Of a DNA stretch of 13,382 nucleotides, positions 1-6,589 are shown one piece after another. The notes under the pieces are model-generated. The model made no database searches. It was not told the origin of the DNA and saw only the letters and a program-made list of their open reading frames with translations. Origin of the DNA: Desulfobacterales bacterium C00003106 (lineage in GTDB: Bacteria > Desulfobacterota > Desulfobacteria > Desulfobacterales > C00003106); assembly GCA_001751015.1 (NCBI GenBank), contig MAXM01000221.1, positions 1-13,382 on the forward strand, written 5' to 3'. Position 1 is the first letter of the stretch; each line of letters starts with the position of its first letter. Position numbers and translations under genes: made by a program.

Positions 1-1109
1 GCCGCAAGCTGACAGAAATCGTTTTTAACAATAAGGGACAGGCCGATTGCCACTCCTGCCTGGGAGAGAATGCCCAATCCTAAATATTTTTTGATTTTTT
101 CCTCAACGCGACCAAACGAGGCCCCAAGACGCGCCCCTGCAATCTTACCGGCGGAACGGGCCAATATGTAAACCAGGCCGAGAGGCCCTAAGGCAGGGAT
201 ATCGAACACCTTGAGGTGCGCGCCGGCAAGACAGAAAAAAAGTATGAAGATTAGAGGCATGATTTCGAGAAGTGGTCCCCGCACGCGTTGCACTAAGGCC
301 CCACGCCTGCTGTTGACCAGCACAAACCCGATCATCATATTGGTCAGGATCAGCGAAAGGTGCAGACGTATTGACAGGCCTGTGGCAAGGAGAACAATAC
401 CGAAGAGAATGATCAGGATATCTCGCGAATCCCGTAATTTGGAGACCAGCCGACAGAACAGATATCCGATAATCCATCCTAACAGAAGACTTGCGCTGAT
501 TTCCAGGATCGGCGCCCAGAGGCCGGGCAGGATACTTGAACCTGTGCCTGAAGCCTCTCCGACAAGAAGGCTCCTTGAGATTGCGGCTGCAAACCCGAAG
601 ATTATTACGGCCAGGCCGTCGTCAAATCCAACCACTGCGTAAATGGCCTTTGTGAGGCTCCCTTTTGCCCTGCATTCCTGGATAACCGCGACAGTGCCTG
701 CCGGCGCGCTGGCAGGTGCCATTGCGCCGAAAATAATCGCAAGGGCCAGGTCGGAAGTCAAAAGATAGAGAGCGCCGGCAACCACAAGAAAGGCCATAAA
801 GGATTCCGCAAAGATAATGAAAACAATACTCCATCCAACGCGCTTCAGAGATGATATCCGAAGTTCCGAACCGATAGTGACGGCGACAAACCCGAGGCCG
901 ATCTCGGCTATAAACGAAAGTCGCTCTATTGAAGGCTCGTCAAAGATATTAAGGACTGATGGGCCAAGGATGACACCGAAGATCATATAACCGATGAGCG
1001 CGGGGAGCTTGGCGCGTCGGGCAATATGGCCCATATAGAACCCTGCAACAGCGGCAATCCCGAGAAGAGTGAGCAGGGAAGTATGGAGAAACGAAAGGTC
1101 AAATGTCAT
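1..1109 (-). CDS. CPA2-type monovalent cation/proton antiporter (3' end outside window)
   Basis: Secondary transporter that would exchange Na+ or K+ for H+ across the inner membrane. The visible 369 codons are almost entirely hydrophobic helices, as in the Na_H_Exchanger/CPA2 fold. An early GYMIFGVILGPS segment (residues 40-51) is the usual 'GYLLAGILLGP' signature. Residues 128-143 (GAMAPASAPAGTVAVI) match the unwound-helix region. The pair Asp163-Asp164 in GFDDG matches the ion-binding DD motif of electrogenic CPA2 exchangers such as NapA. The reading frame is still open at base 1, so the last part of the transporter domain and any C-terminal RCK or universal-stress domain cannot be seen. 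Its ATG overlaps the stop of the MauE/DoxX gene in an ATGA tetranucleotide, so it is very likely cotranscribed and translationally coupled with the N-ATPase operon. Which cation it moves is not decidable from sequence. Confidence 0.88.
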   Translation of the reverse strand, partial: MTFDLSFLHTSLLTLLGIAAVAGFYMGHIARRAKLPALIGYMIFGVILGPSVLNIFDEPSIERLSFIAEIGLGFVAVTIGSELRISSLKRVGWSIVFIIFAESFMAFLVVAGALYLLTSDLALAIIFGAMAPASAPAGTVAVIQECRAKGSLTKAIYAVVGFDDGLAVIIFGFAAAISRSLLVGEASGTGSSILPGLWAPILEISASLLLGWIIGYLFCRLVSKLRDSRDILIILFGIVLLATGLSIRLHLSLILTNMMIGFVLVNSRRGALVQRVRGPLLEIMPLIFILFFCLAGAHLKVFDIPALGPLGLVYILARSAGKIAGARLGASFGRVEEKIKKYLGLGILSQAGVAIGLSLIVKNDFCQLA

Positions 1110-1555
1110 TTCGCACCCGTTGTCCTGGATCTGTAAGGAAATGATTTCTTAGCAAAAAGTATCCAGACCCCCATGATGAGAAGAATCCCGTCTATCATTA
1201 GGTCTGTCGCTGCAATCCTGTCCGCATCAGGACTGAGAGTGAAACATCCGCATTGTATATCAAGCCCTCGATAGAGGTTGTACGCAAGGATTGTCATAAA
1301 GGCGATCAGCAGACAATTGATAATCAGGACGCCGCCCCTGTACAAGAGACCTGTAACAAGGAGTATGCCGCAGACGAGTTCGACCCACGGCAGCGCCACG
1401 GCGACCAGGTTTACCATTTGCGGGGGAAGTATCTTGTAGTTGTGGATAATCCCGGCAAATCCCTGCGGATCCAAGAGCTTGTCAAGGCTCGCCCACACAA
1501 AGACCGCCCCAAGAGCTATTCTAAGTATGGTTCTGATGGAGTCTTTTTTGAACAT
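1106..1555 (-). CDS. MauE/DoxX family redox-associated membrane protein
   Basis: Predicted four-helix inner-membrane protein of 149 residues. Helices lie at about 8-28, 47-70, 74-94 and 115-138. Residues 102-104 (Cys-Gly-Cys, in DIQCGCF) are the paired cysteines typical of MauE-like members, which are thought to pass electrons or thiol equivalents to a partner. I chose the ATG at 1555 because an AAGGGGGA ribosome site lies about 10 bases upstream. The longer frame from 1600 would add 15 residues with no such site. The gene overlaps the end of the rhodanese gene by 40 bases and ends in an ATGA overlap with the antiporter. A rhodanese next door fits a thiol or sulfur redox role, but the substrate is unknown. 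Confidence 0.82.
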   Translation of the reverse strand: MFKKDSIRTILRIALGAVFVWASLDKLLDPQGFAGIIHNYKILPPQMVNLVAVALPWVELVCGILLVTGLLYRGGVLIINCLLIAFMTILAYNLYRGLDIQCGCFTLSPDADRIAATDLMIDGILLIMGVWILFAKKSFPYRSRTTGAK

Positions 1556-2049
1556 TCTGCCTGATCCCCCTTTTCTGTAGGCAGGCCTGAAGATATCCAT
1601 TCAGTGCAACCGTTTACGAGAAAGCGGACATTTGCAAATCCCATCTCTTCAAGCGTTTCAGCAAGTTCCGTTCCCTGTGTGCAGCCTGTGCCGTCACAAT
1701 ACGTGATAATTATATGAGATATCTCCAGCTTCTCCGCCACTGTCAGAAAATGCTCCTCGAATTTGCAGACAGGGAGATTCACGGCGCCTGCAATGTGGTC
1801 TGCGCAATAGTCCTCTGGTGCGCGGGCGTCGACAAACAATGTGCCTGGTTCCCGGAATCTTTCAGCAGCTTCTTTGATTGATATGACCTTGTCGGTTTCG
1901 GAGGGAGAAACGGATGTTTGCTCCGCTCCGGGCCGAGGCCAAAGCGGTATCCCGTCTATTCGAACATGGTTGACCACGAGTGCGAGGGGGAAAACCACGA
2001 CCAAAACAGACAATGCCTCTTTTGCGCTTTTTGCAAGCAATCTGATCAT
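1516..2049 (-). CDS. Membrane-anchored rhodanese-domain protein
   Basis: Single-domain rhodanese of 177 residues behind an N-terminal hydrophobic anchor (about residues 12-28), so the domain probably faces the periplasm. The domain (about 56-165) begins with FVDARAPEDYCADHIAGAVNLP (residues 72-93), the classic DxRxxxxYxxxHIxGAxNLP pattern. Its active loop is Y117-C118-D-G-T-G-C123. Cys118 is the expected sulfur-carrying residue and Cys123 offers a second thiol. The family moves sulfane sulfur from a donor to a thiol acceptor, or acts as a thiol-redox module. The ATG overlaps the stop of the ATPase gamma gene as ATGA, placing it in the same operon. What connects it to the ATPase is not known to me; the MauE-like gene that follows and overlaps it is the likelier partner. 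Confidence 0.88.
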   Translation of the reverse strand: MIRLLAKSAKEALSVLVVVFPLALVVNHVRIDGIPLWPRPGAEQTSVSPSETDKVISIKEAAERFREPGTLFVDARAPEDYCADHIAGAVNLPVCKFEEHFLTVAEKLEISHIIITYCDGTGCTQGTELAETLEEMGFANVRFLVNGCTEWISSGLPTEKGDQAECSKKTPSEPYLE

Positions 2050-2906
2050 CGTGCAATCTCGATGGCTTCAGCTCCGCTGATAATCTCCAGCATCTCCGAG
2101 GTAATCTCTTCCTGTCTGCTAATGCGGTAGAGCTGCATAAGCTCGTCTATTTTCTTGTCGATATTCTTGCCGGCGTTGTCCATGGATCTCAGGCGACTTC
2201 CGTTCTCACTCGCAATAGATTCTACAAAGGCGCGGTACAGTTCTATGAACAGGTATTCTTCGATCAGCAGCGGCAGCAGTTCCTCTGGAGTCAGGTAAAG
2301 ATGAGGTGAGGTCCTGAGGGATTTTTTGCCGGCAAACCGTGTTGCATCAAGAGGAAGAATGGGCACTACTGTGGGCGTGAACCGACCGGCAGACGCGTAC
2401 ACATTGTAAAAGAGTATAAGCGAACCGAACCGGCCCTCATTAAAATGGAGATAAAGGGTATCAGACAGGTCGCGCATAGCCCTTTTTGTTCCGTCAAGAG
2501 AGGTTGGCGCGGATATGTTTAAAAAGACGTCAATTTTTTTTTGTTTCAGCAGATCCTGTCCCCGCACCCCGCATACCATGTAGAGGGGCTTCCTGTACTG
2601 CGTGCTCTGGTCCTGTACGAAATCAATGATCCTTTCATTAAAGGACCCGCTCAGGCCCTGATCTGAAGTAAATATGAGACAACCTGTGGGAAGGTCTGCT
2701 TTGTCCGTAACCCTGGTGCGGTCAGATATCAGATGGTCTGCCAGACCAAGTCCCTCCTGGATCATCACCCGGTATTTGCGGATTGATTGCAGTGCCTTTT
2801 CGGCCTTGTACAGATTCACTGCGGCAAGACTCCGCATCGAATGGACAATGTCCTTGAGGCTGCGCACACCCTTGATCTTTCTCTCAATCTCCTGTATCTG
2901 TGGCAT
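2046..2906 (-). CDS. atpG: N-type ATPase gamma subunit (central stalk)
   Basis: Rotor shaft of the catalytic head, 286 residues, a normal gamma length. The N-terminal helix (IQEIERKIKGVRSLKDIVHSM, residues 4-24) and the C-terminal helix (RQEEITSEMLEIISGAEAI) are the conserved coiled-coil halves that turn inside the alpha3beta3 ring. The middle contains SDQGLSGSFNE (about 81-91), the usual 'SDRGLCGGFN' strand-loop of the Rossmann-like gamma domain. The ATG lies 23 bases inside the end of the alpha gene and has no strong ribosome site, so coupled translation from alpha is likely. The stop overlaps the rhodanese start by ATGA. Last of the nine N-ATPase genes, as in known atpDCQRBEFAG operons. 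Confidence 0.95.
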   Translation of the reverse strand: MPQIQEIERKIKGVRSLKDIVHSMRSLAAVNLYKAEKALQSIRKYRVMIQEGLGLADHLISDRTRVTDKADLPTGCLIFTSDQGLSGSFNERIIDFVQDQSTQYRKPLYMVCGVRGQDLLKQKKIDVFLNISAPTSLDGTKRAMRDLSDTLYLHFNEGRFGSLILFYNVYASAGRFTPTVVPILPLDATRFAGKKSLRTSPHLYLTPEELLPLLIEEYLFIELYRAFVESIASENGSRLRSMDNAGKNIDKKIDELMQLYRISRQEEITSEMLEIISGAEAIEIAR

Positions 2907-4425
2907 CGGCGCTATTGTGCTGAAAGTTGTCGATTATTTCGGTGATCCATCTTTCCATCTGTTCCTTGTCTTTTTCGGTCAGCCGGTTTCCGCCTTTGAT
3001 CTTGTTTGACAGTTCCGGAATGGTTGATCGAGCCTTTTTCCTTAACTCGCGTTCAAAGGAATGTATCTCTTCCGTATGCAGTCCCGCCATCAGATTTTGC
3101 GATGCGGCAAACATAATCAGCACCTGCTCGGAAAGCGAGAGATGTTCATGCAGCGGCTGCTTCAGGACTTCTTTAATGCGTCTTCCTTTTTCGATCGTCT
3201 TTTGCGTCGATTCTTCTACCTTGGCGCCGAACTGGGTAAATATCTCCAGCTCAAGAAACTGGGAATAATCGAGCTTGAGCCGCCCGCCCAGATCCTTCAT
3301 GGCCGGGATCTGAGTCTTCCCCCCCACTCTTGAAACAGACTTGCCGATATCCACAGCAGGCTTGTGCCCCTGGTTGAAAAGCGTGGGGTCGAGATATATC
3401 TGCCCGTCGGTTATTGATATCAGATTCGTCGGTATGTAGGCGGAGATATTCTGCGCCTGGGTCTCTATGATCGGAAGCGCGGTCATGGTGCCGCCGCCTT
3501 TCTTGTCACAGATCCTGGCCGATCGTTCGAGGAGGCGGGAATGGATATAAAAGATGTCTCCGGGATATGCCTCGCGTCCCGGAGGACGCCTTAGCAGTAA
3601 GGACAATTCCCTGTATACATTGGCGTGCTTGGTAAGATCGTCGTAAACTATGAGGGAATGATCCCCGCGCTCCATGAAGTATTCCGCCATAGTGCAGGCC
3701 GCATACGGGGCTATGTATTGGAGCCCCGGGGAATCATCAGCGCCTGCCACAATAACAGTGGTGTATTCAAGGGCGCCCTTTTCCTTCAACGTATTGATCA
3801 GTTGCGCTGTTGAAGAACTTTTTTGACCGATGGCCACATAGAAACAGAACACACCCTTGTCTTTCTGATTCAAGACAGTGTCGATCGCTATTGCTGTCTT
3901 GCCGATGCGCCGGTCGCCAAGGATCAGCTCGCGCTGACCCCGCCCGATCGGTATCATGACATCAATGCTTTTGATGCCTGTTTCAAGGGGCCGGCTGACT
4001 ACGTCTCTTTCTATGATCGGCGCTGCATCCCTTTCGACCGGCTCATATCTTTCAGCACGGACAGGCTCTCTGCCATCCAACGGAGCGCCAAGGGGCGTGA
4101 TCACTCTTCCAATGACATTTTCTCCTACCGGCGCCTTCAAGACCGCGCCCGTGGACCGGACCTTGTCTCCTGCGCGCACCTTTTCTGTGTCTCCGAGGAG
4201 TATGCATCCGATCCGGTCTCTGTCAAGATTAAAGGCAAGCCCGCGAACGCCTTGAGAAAAGAGAAGGATCTCGTCTGCACGCGCATTCTGCAGTCCTGCC
4301 ACCATGGCGATTCCGTCCCCCACGACAGTGACAACGCCTGCTTTTTCTTCAATAACCCTGTACGAAAAGCGGGATACAGCCGAATCAATGGCATCAAATG
4401 TATGTTTCAGGCGGTTTTCAAGCAT
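2884..4425 (-). CDS. atpA: N-type ATPase alpha subunit
   Basis: Non-catalytic nucleotide-binding subunit of the F1-like head, 513 residues, full length. The P-loop is GDRRIGKT (170-177). It departs from the GDRQTGKT seen in most housekeeping F-ATPases at two positions. The SVSRVGG motif (around residue 360) carries the arginine that completes the catalytic site on beta. The visible nucleotide-domain text (LLLRRPPGREAYPGD, then IHSRLLERSA) is unmistakable. The ATG overlaps the end of the b/delta gene by 8 bases, and the 3' end overlaps gamma by 23 bases. No frameshift or missing motif was seen. Confidence 0.97.
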   Translation of the reverse strand: MLENRLKHTFDAIDSAVSRFSYRVIEEKAGVVTVVGDGIAMVAGLQNARADEILLFSQGVRGLAFNLDRDRIGCILLGDTEKVRAGDKVRSTGAVLKAPVGENVIGRVITPLGAPLDGREPVRAERYEPVERDAAPIIERDVVSRPLETGIKSIDVMIPIGRGQRELILGDRRIGKTAIAIDTVLNQKDKGVFCFYVAIGQKSSSTAQLINTLKEKGALEYTTVIVAGADDSPGLQYIAPYAACTMAEYFMERGDHSLIVYDDLTKHANVYRELSLLLRRPPGREAYPGDIFYIHSRLLERSARICDKKGGGTMTALPIIETQAQNISAYIPTNLISITDGQIYLDPTLFNQGHKPAVDIGKSVSRVGGKTQIPAMKDLGGRLKLDYSQFLELEIFTQFGAKVEESTQKTIEKGRRIKEVLKQPLHEHLSLSEQVLIMFAASQNLMAGLHTEEIHSFERELRKKARSTIPELSNKIKGGNRLTEKDKEQMERWITEIIDNFQHNSADATDTGD

Positions 4426-5173
4426 GATGTTCCATTAGAGAGTTCAACAGATCCTTGTTCCAGTCATTCAACTGCCTGTTGATCCCTGCGTCGAGTATGA
4501 GTTCTCCTATTTCGAGCCTGAACCCTGAAATCATGGAAGGCTCCAAATGTATCGTCATACTGACGCCAAGGCCAAAGACCTTCTCCAGTTCCGACCGGAA
4601 CTGTTCAACTGTGGCCTGTTGGGGGGCCTCTGCGGCAAAGAGCACAGCGTCTATCTTGTTCTCTTTGCCGGGGGGGGCATGGTCTCTTTCCTTGATACCC
4701 CTTATCTGTTCTGTGATATGTCGGGCTATCTCTTCGTTGAACCGGCTTCCTGTCACATCCTGCAAGAGTTTCCCTGCAAGGCGGGTTGCTGCGGCCGCGA
4801 TATGCTGCTGAATATCAGCGAGGCGCCCCTTGATCTCCTGATCAAGGGATTCCATGGCCCTGGCCTGTTCATGCTCAGCAGCCCTCCGGGCCTCCTTGAT
4901 CAGACCCTCCCTCTCTGCTTCCGCTTCTTTCCGCGCCCGCGCCAGTATCTTGTTCTCTTCCGTGTTGATCTCAAGGAGCTTGAGATTATATTCACTCTTT
5001 AGTTTCTCGGCCGCTTCCCTTTCCGAGCGGGCCTGTTTGAATTTTTCCTCAATCGCTGCGCGTCTCTTTGCAATAATGTTAGTAATGGGCTTATAAAGCA
5101 CCTTGTGCAGGATAAACACGAGGATCAGAAAGTTCACAATTTGAAATGCAAATGTTGACCAGTTAAACTGCAT
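4418..5173 (-). CDS. atpF: N-type ATPase b subunit with C-terminal delta-like extension
   Basis: Peripheral stalk protein of 251 residues, much longer than an ordinary b subunit (about 155-170). It has one N-terminal membrane helix (about 9-27), then a long charged alpha-helical stretch (about 35-150) that would form the stator coiled coil. The C-terminal part (about 165-250) ends in ISGFRLEIGELILDAG, which resembles the end of the delta/OSCP subunit. No separate delta gene (atpH) is present in the operon. This fits the N-ATPase type, where delta is absent as a gene and b is elongated. A ribosome site (GGAAAAGGG) lies about 9 bases upstream of the ATG. It starts 60 bases after the c gene and overlaps alpha by 8 bases. 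Confidence 0.93.
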   Translation of the reverse strand: MQFNWSTFAFQIVNFLILVFILHKVLYKPITNIIAKRRAAIEEKFKQARSEREAAEKLKSEYNLKLLEINTEENKILARARKEAEAEREGLIKEARRAAEHEQARAMESLDQEIKGRLADIQQHIAAAATRLAGKLLQDVTGSRFNEEIARHITEQIRGIKERDHAPPGKENKIDAVLFAAEAPQQATVEQFRSELEKVFGLGVSMTIHLEPSMISGFRLEIGELILDAGINRQLNDWNKDLLNSLMEHHA

Positions 5174-5233
5174 CGGCGTTGCCCTTTTCCGATTAAGAAC
5201 GTCTTACATCCCGGTCTGCCGGTCTTGGATTTC

Positions 5234-5500
5234 TTATTTTGTAACTGTCTCAAGCAGCGGGTTCGCAAACAGGAGAATAAGTGAGATGACAAGACAATAG
5301 ATCGCGGTCGACTCGACCATGGCAAGACATACAAATAACGTTCTTGTGATGGTCCCCCGCTGTTCCGGCTGACGCGCAATGGCATCGAGCGCGGATGCCG
5401 CAACCTTTCCCTCGCCGATCGCCGATCCAATAGAACCGATCGCTATAGTCAATCCTGCGGTCACAATAGAACCGAGTGAAAGCCACCCCAGTGTGTCCAT
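5234..5500 (-). CDS. atpE: N-type ATPase c subunit (rotor ring proteolipid)
   Basis: Two-helix hairpin of 88 residues that forms the rotor ring in the membrane. Helix 1 runs about 8-40, the polar loop is Arg43-Gln44-Pro45, and helix 2 runs about 52-80. The ion-binding carboxylate is Glu63, followed by Ser64, Thr65 and Tyr68 (ESTAIY). This motif coordinates Na+ in known sodium rings. Helix 1 has Glu30 (GEG) where the Ilyobacter sodium ring has Gln32, the double-carboxylate pattern of N-ATPases. The Burkholderia pseudomallei N-ATPase ring was reported to be 17-membered and proton-specific, so sodium use cannot be assumed here. The ribosome site AGGGG with a 5-base spacer is the clearest in the operon, as suits a subunit needed in many copies. 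Confidence 0.96.
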   Translation of the reverse strand: MDTLGWLSLGSIVTAGLTIAIGSIGSAIGEGKVAASALDAIARQPEQRGTITRTLFVCLAMVESTAIYCLVISLILLFANPLLETVTK

Positions 5501-5510
5501 GATTACCCCT
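5501..5510 (-). promoter_or_regulatory. Ribosome binding site of atpE
   Basis: On the minus strand AGGGG (5510-5506) lies 5 bases before the ATG at 5500. It follows directly after a run of A and a predicted long stem in the preceding leader, so initiation of this high-copy subunit may be set by the exposure of this site. Confidence 0.75.
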
Positions 5511-5519
5511 TTTTTCTTG

Positions 5520-5596
5520 AGTTGCGCCTGAACGAACCGCCTGGTCGCAATGACAGGAGAAGCGTGATTCAGGGACCTTTTGTTCAGACGCTAACT
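5520..5596 (-). promoter_or_regulatory. Long RNA stem-loop in the atpB-atpE intergenic leader
   Basis: The 143-base gap between atpB and atpE contains two arms that pair in the minus-strand RNA. AGTT, a bulged A, and GCGTCTGAAC (5596-5582) pair with GTTCAGGCGC then AACT (5533-5520). This gives 14 pairs with a single U-G wobble around a 48-base interior. The interior can form further short pairs (GGTC with GACC). The lower arm ends 20 bases before the atpE start. In E. coli the same gene boundary carries a translational enhancer for the c gene, so a role in setting c-subunit output is plausible. An mRNA-processing site is the alternative. The pairing is read directly; the function is inference. 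Confidence 0.5.
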
Positions 5597-5643
5597 ACTT
5601 GAGTTTTCGCAAAATAATCTTTCATTGATGAGAAACAGCAAGG

Positions 5644-6249
5644 TCAGATATTTTTTGTCTCTTCCGTCTTTTCCTGAACTCGCAGCCCCGATCCTATGTA
5701 AACAATAGTGAGTATGGAGAATATGTATGCCTGTATGACGCCGGTCAGGATCGACAACAAGAGCATCGGGACCGGGACAAAGAGACCGGCAAGAAGCAAG
5801 AGGATGGCGACAATCAACTCGCCGCTCATAACATTTCCAAAAAGCCGCACTGCAAGAGCCAATGTGCGTGAAAGCTCTCCTATGACATTAAAGGGAAGCA
5901 TGAGAAAAGTGGGGTGAACATAGTTTGCCACATATCCCTTAAGCCCTTTCTTGCGAATACCATAAAACGGCACAGCAAAAAATACTATCACAGCAAGGGC
6001 GCTTGTGGTGCTGATGTCATTCGTGGGAGCGCTCATCCCAGGAATAACGGATATCGTATTGGCAACAAGGAGAAAGAGCGCGAGGGTCCCGGCCAGCGGC
6101 AGCATGGGCGCCGGATCTGTTTTGGTTATATCCTCAATTGTATCGAGCACCCATTCCACTATCATCTCCAGCACATTCTGGCCGCGTTTTCCCCGGATGG
6201 TTGCTCCTTTTGTGATCACAAATGACAGGCCTGTCAAAAAGGCCATCAC
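5644..6249 (-). CDS. atpB: N-type ATPase a subunit (start uncertain)
   Basis: Membrane stator subunit that forms the two ion half-channels against the c ring. From the first canonical start (GTG 6249, then ATG 6246) it has 201 residues. The essential arginine is Arg135 in ALAVRLFGNVMSGE, and the last helix ends in QAYIFSILTIVYIGSG, both typical. The true N-terminus probably lies upstream. The same frame is open back to a TAA at 6352-6354 and reads IPQVVFDYHGIEITSTLIYTW (6315-6253). From memory this resembles the VVF...G...N/S-T...TW start of N-ATPase a subunits, and it completes the first membrane helix. This extension has no ATG, GTG, TTG or CTG. Candidate starts are an ATC at 6342, six bases after AAGGA, or entry by frameshift from atpR. 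Starting at 6249 would cut the first helix. Confidence 0.85.
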   Translation of the reverse strand: MMAFLTGLSFVITKGATIRGKRGQNVLEMIVEWVLDTIEDITKTDPAPMLPLAGTLALFLLVANTISVIPGMSAPTNDISTTSALAVIVFFAVPFYGIRKKGLKGYVANYVHPTFLMLPFNVIGELSRTLALAVRLFGNVMSGELIVAILLLLAGLFVPVPMLLLSILTGVIQAYIFSILTIVYIGSGLRVQEKTEETKNI

Positions 6250-6294
6250 GATCCAGGTATAGATGAGAGTACTCGTGATTTCAATTCCGTGGTA

Positions 6295-6308
6295 GTCAAA
6301 GACGACCT
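6295..6308 (-). other. prfB-like +1 frameshift signal at the end of atpR
   Basis: The minus-strand RNA reads AGGT-CGT-CTT-TGA-CTAC, where TGA (6298-6296) is the atpR stop. CTT-TGA-C is the slippery heptamer of the RF2 gene prfB, where a Shine-Dalgarno-like AGGGGG lies three bases upstream. Here a shorter AGGT lies three bases upstream. A +1 shift at this site continues as Asp-Tyr-His-Gly-Ile-Glu, which is the atpB frame, and would give an AtpR-a fusion. The site could be a chance match, because VVFDY is also plausible native a-subunit sequence in the other frame. Confidence 0.35.
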
Positions 6309-6589
6309 GTGGAATGATGATTGACGATTGATGATTGATGATCGTATTTCCTTATTATACCATAACGCGCCGCAATAAGCCCTGCAAGCGCAAGGCACCC
6401 TCCCTGCCACCCGCCGCAGATTAACAGGAGATAGAATGAGCCTGCCAGGAGACCAAATCGTACAAAGGCGATAACCAGGGAGAACAACCTGCTCCCTTTT
6501 TCAAGAAGGAGTCGGATCTGCCAGGCGAGTGTCGCAAAAAAGAGAGTTCCTATCGCAATTCCGGCTATGAAAAAACCAAGATACTTCAT
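6296..6589 (-). CDS. atpR: N-ATPase subunit AtpR
   Basis: Small membrane protein found in N-ATPase operons between atpQ and atpB, 97 residues from the chosen start. It has two or three hydrophobic helices (about 3-25, 37-55 and 60-80). A central Arg (FVRFG, near residue 43) sits within the helix region; conserved arginines in AtpR have been proposed to contact the ring carboxylates. The ATG at 6589 forms an ATGA overlap with the atpQ stop, like other junctions in this operon. A GTG at 6604 would add five residues. The last 15 or so residues (DHQSSIVNHHSTGRL) are encoded by a heptamer repeat and look like non-conserved tail. The stop codon lies in a CTT-TGA-C context. Confidence 0.85.
   Translation of the reverse strand: MKYLGFFIAGIAIGTLFFATLAWQIRLLLEKGSRLFSLVIAFVRFGLLAGSFYLLLICGGWQGGCLALAGLIAARYGIIRKYDHQSSIVNHHSTGRL
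6312..6342. repeat. Heptanucleotide tandem repeat (GATTGAT)n
   Basis: Plus strand: GAATGAT, GATTGAC, GATTGAT, GATTGAT, then GAT, about four units with two single-base differences. It lies in the overlap between the atpR 3' end and the upstream atpB frame. Seven is not a multiple of three, so gain or loss of a unit changes the frame relation. Loss of one unit (or gain of two) would place atpR in frame with atpB with no stop between. Confidence 0.85.

Noticed and set aside
3823..4482. 219-residue plus-strand frame opposite alpha
   Set aside because: It lies entirely over the alpha gene and the end of b; its translation has no recognisable domain and the minus-strand protein is unmistakable.
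5194..5226. Small TAAGA/TCTTA hairpin and CCGGTCTG tandem pair between atpE and atpF
   Set aside because: The stem is five pairs and the tandem is two units; both are expected by chance at this size.
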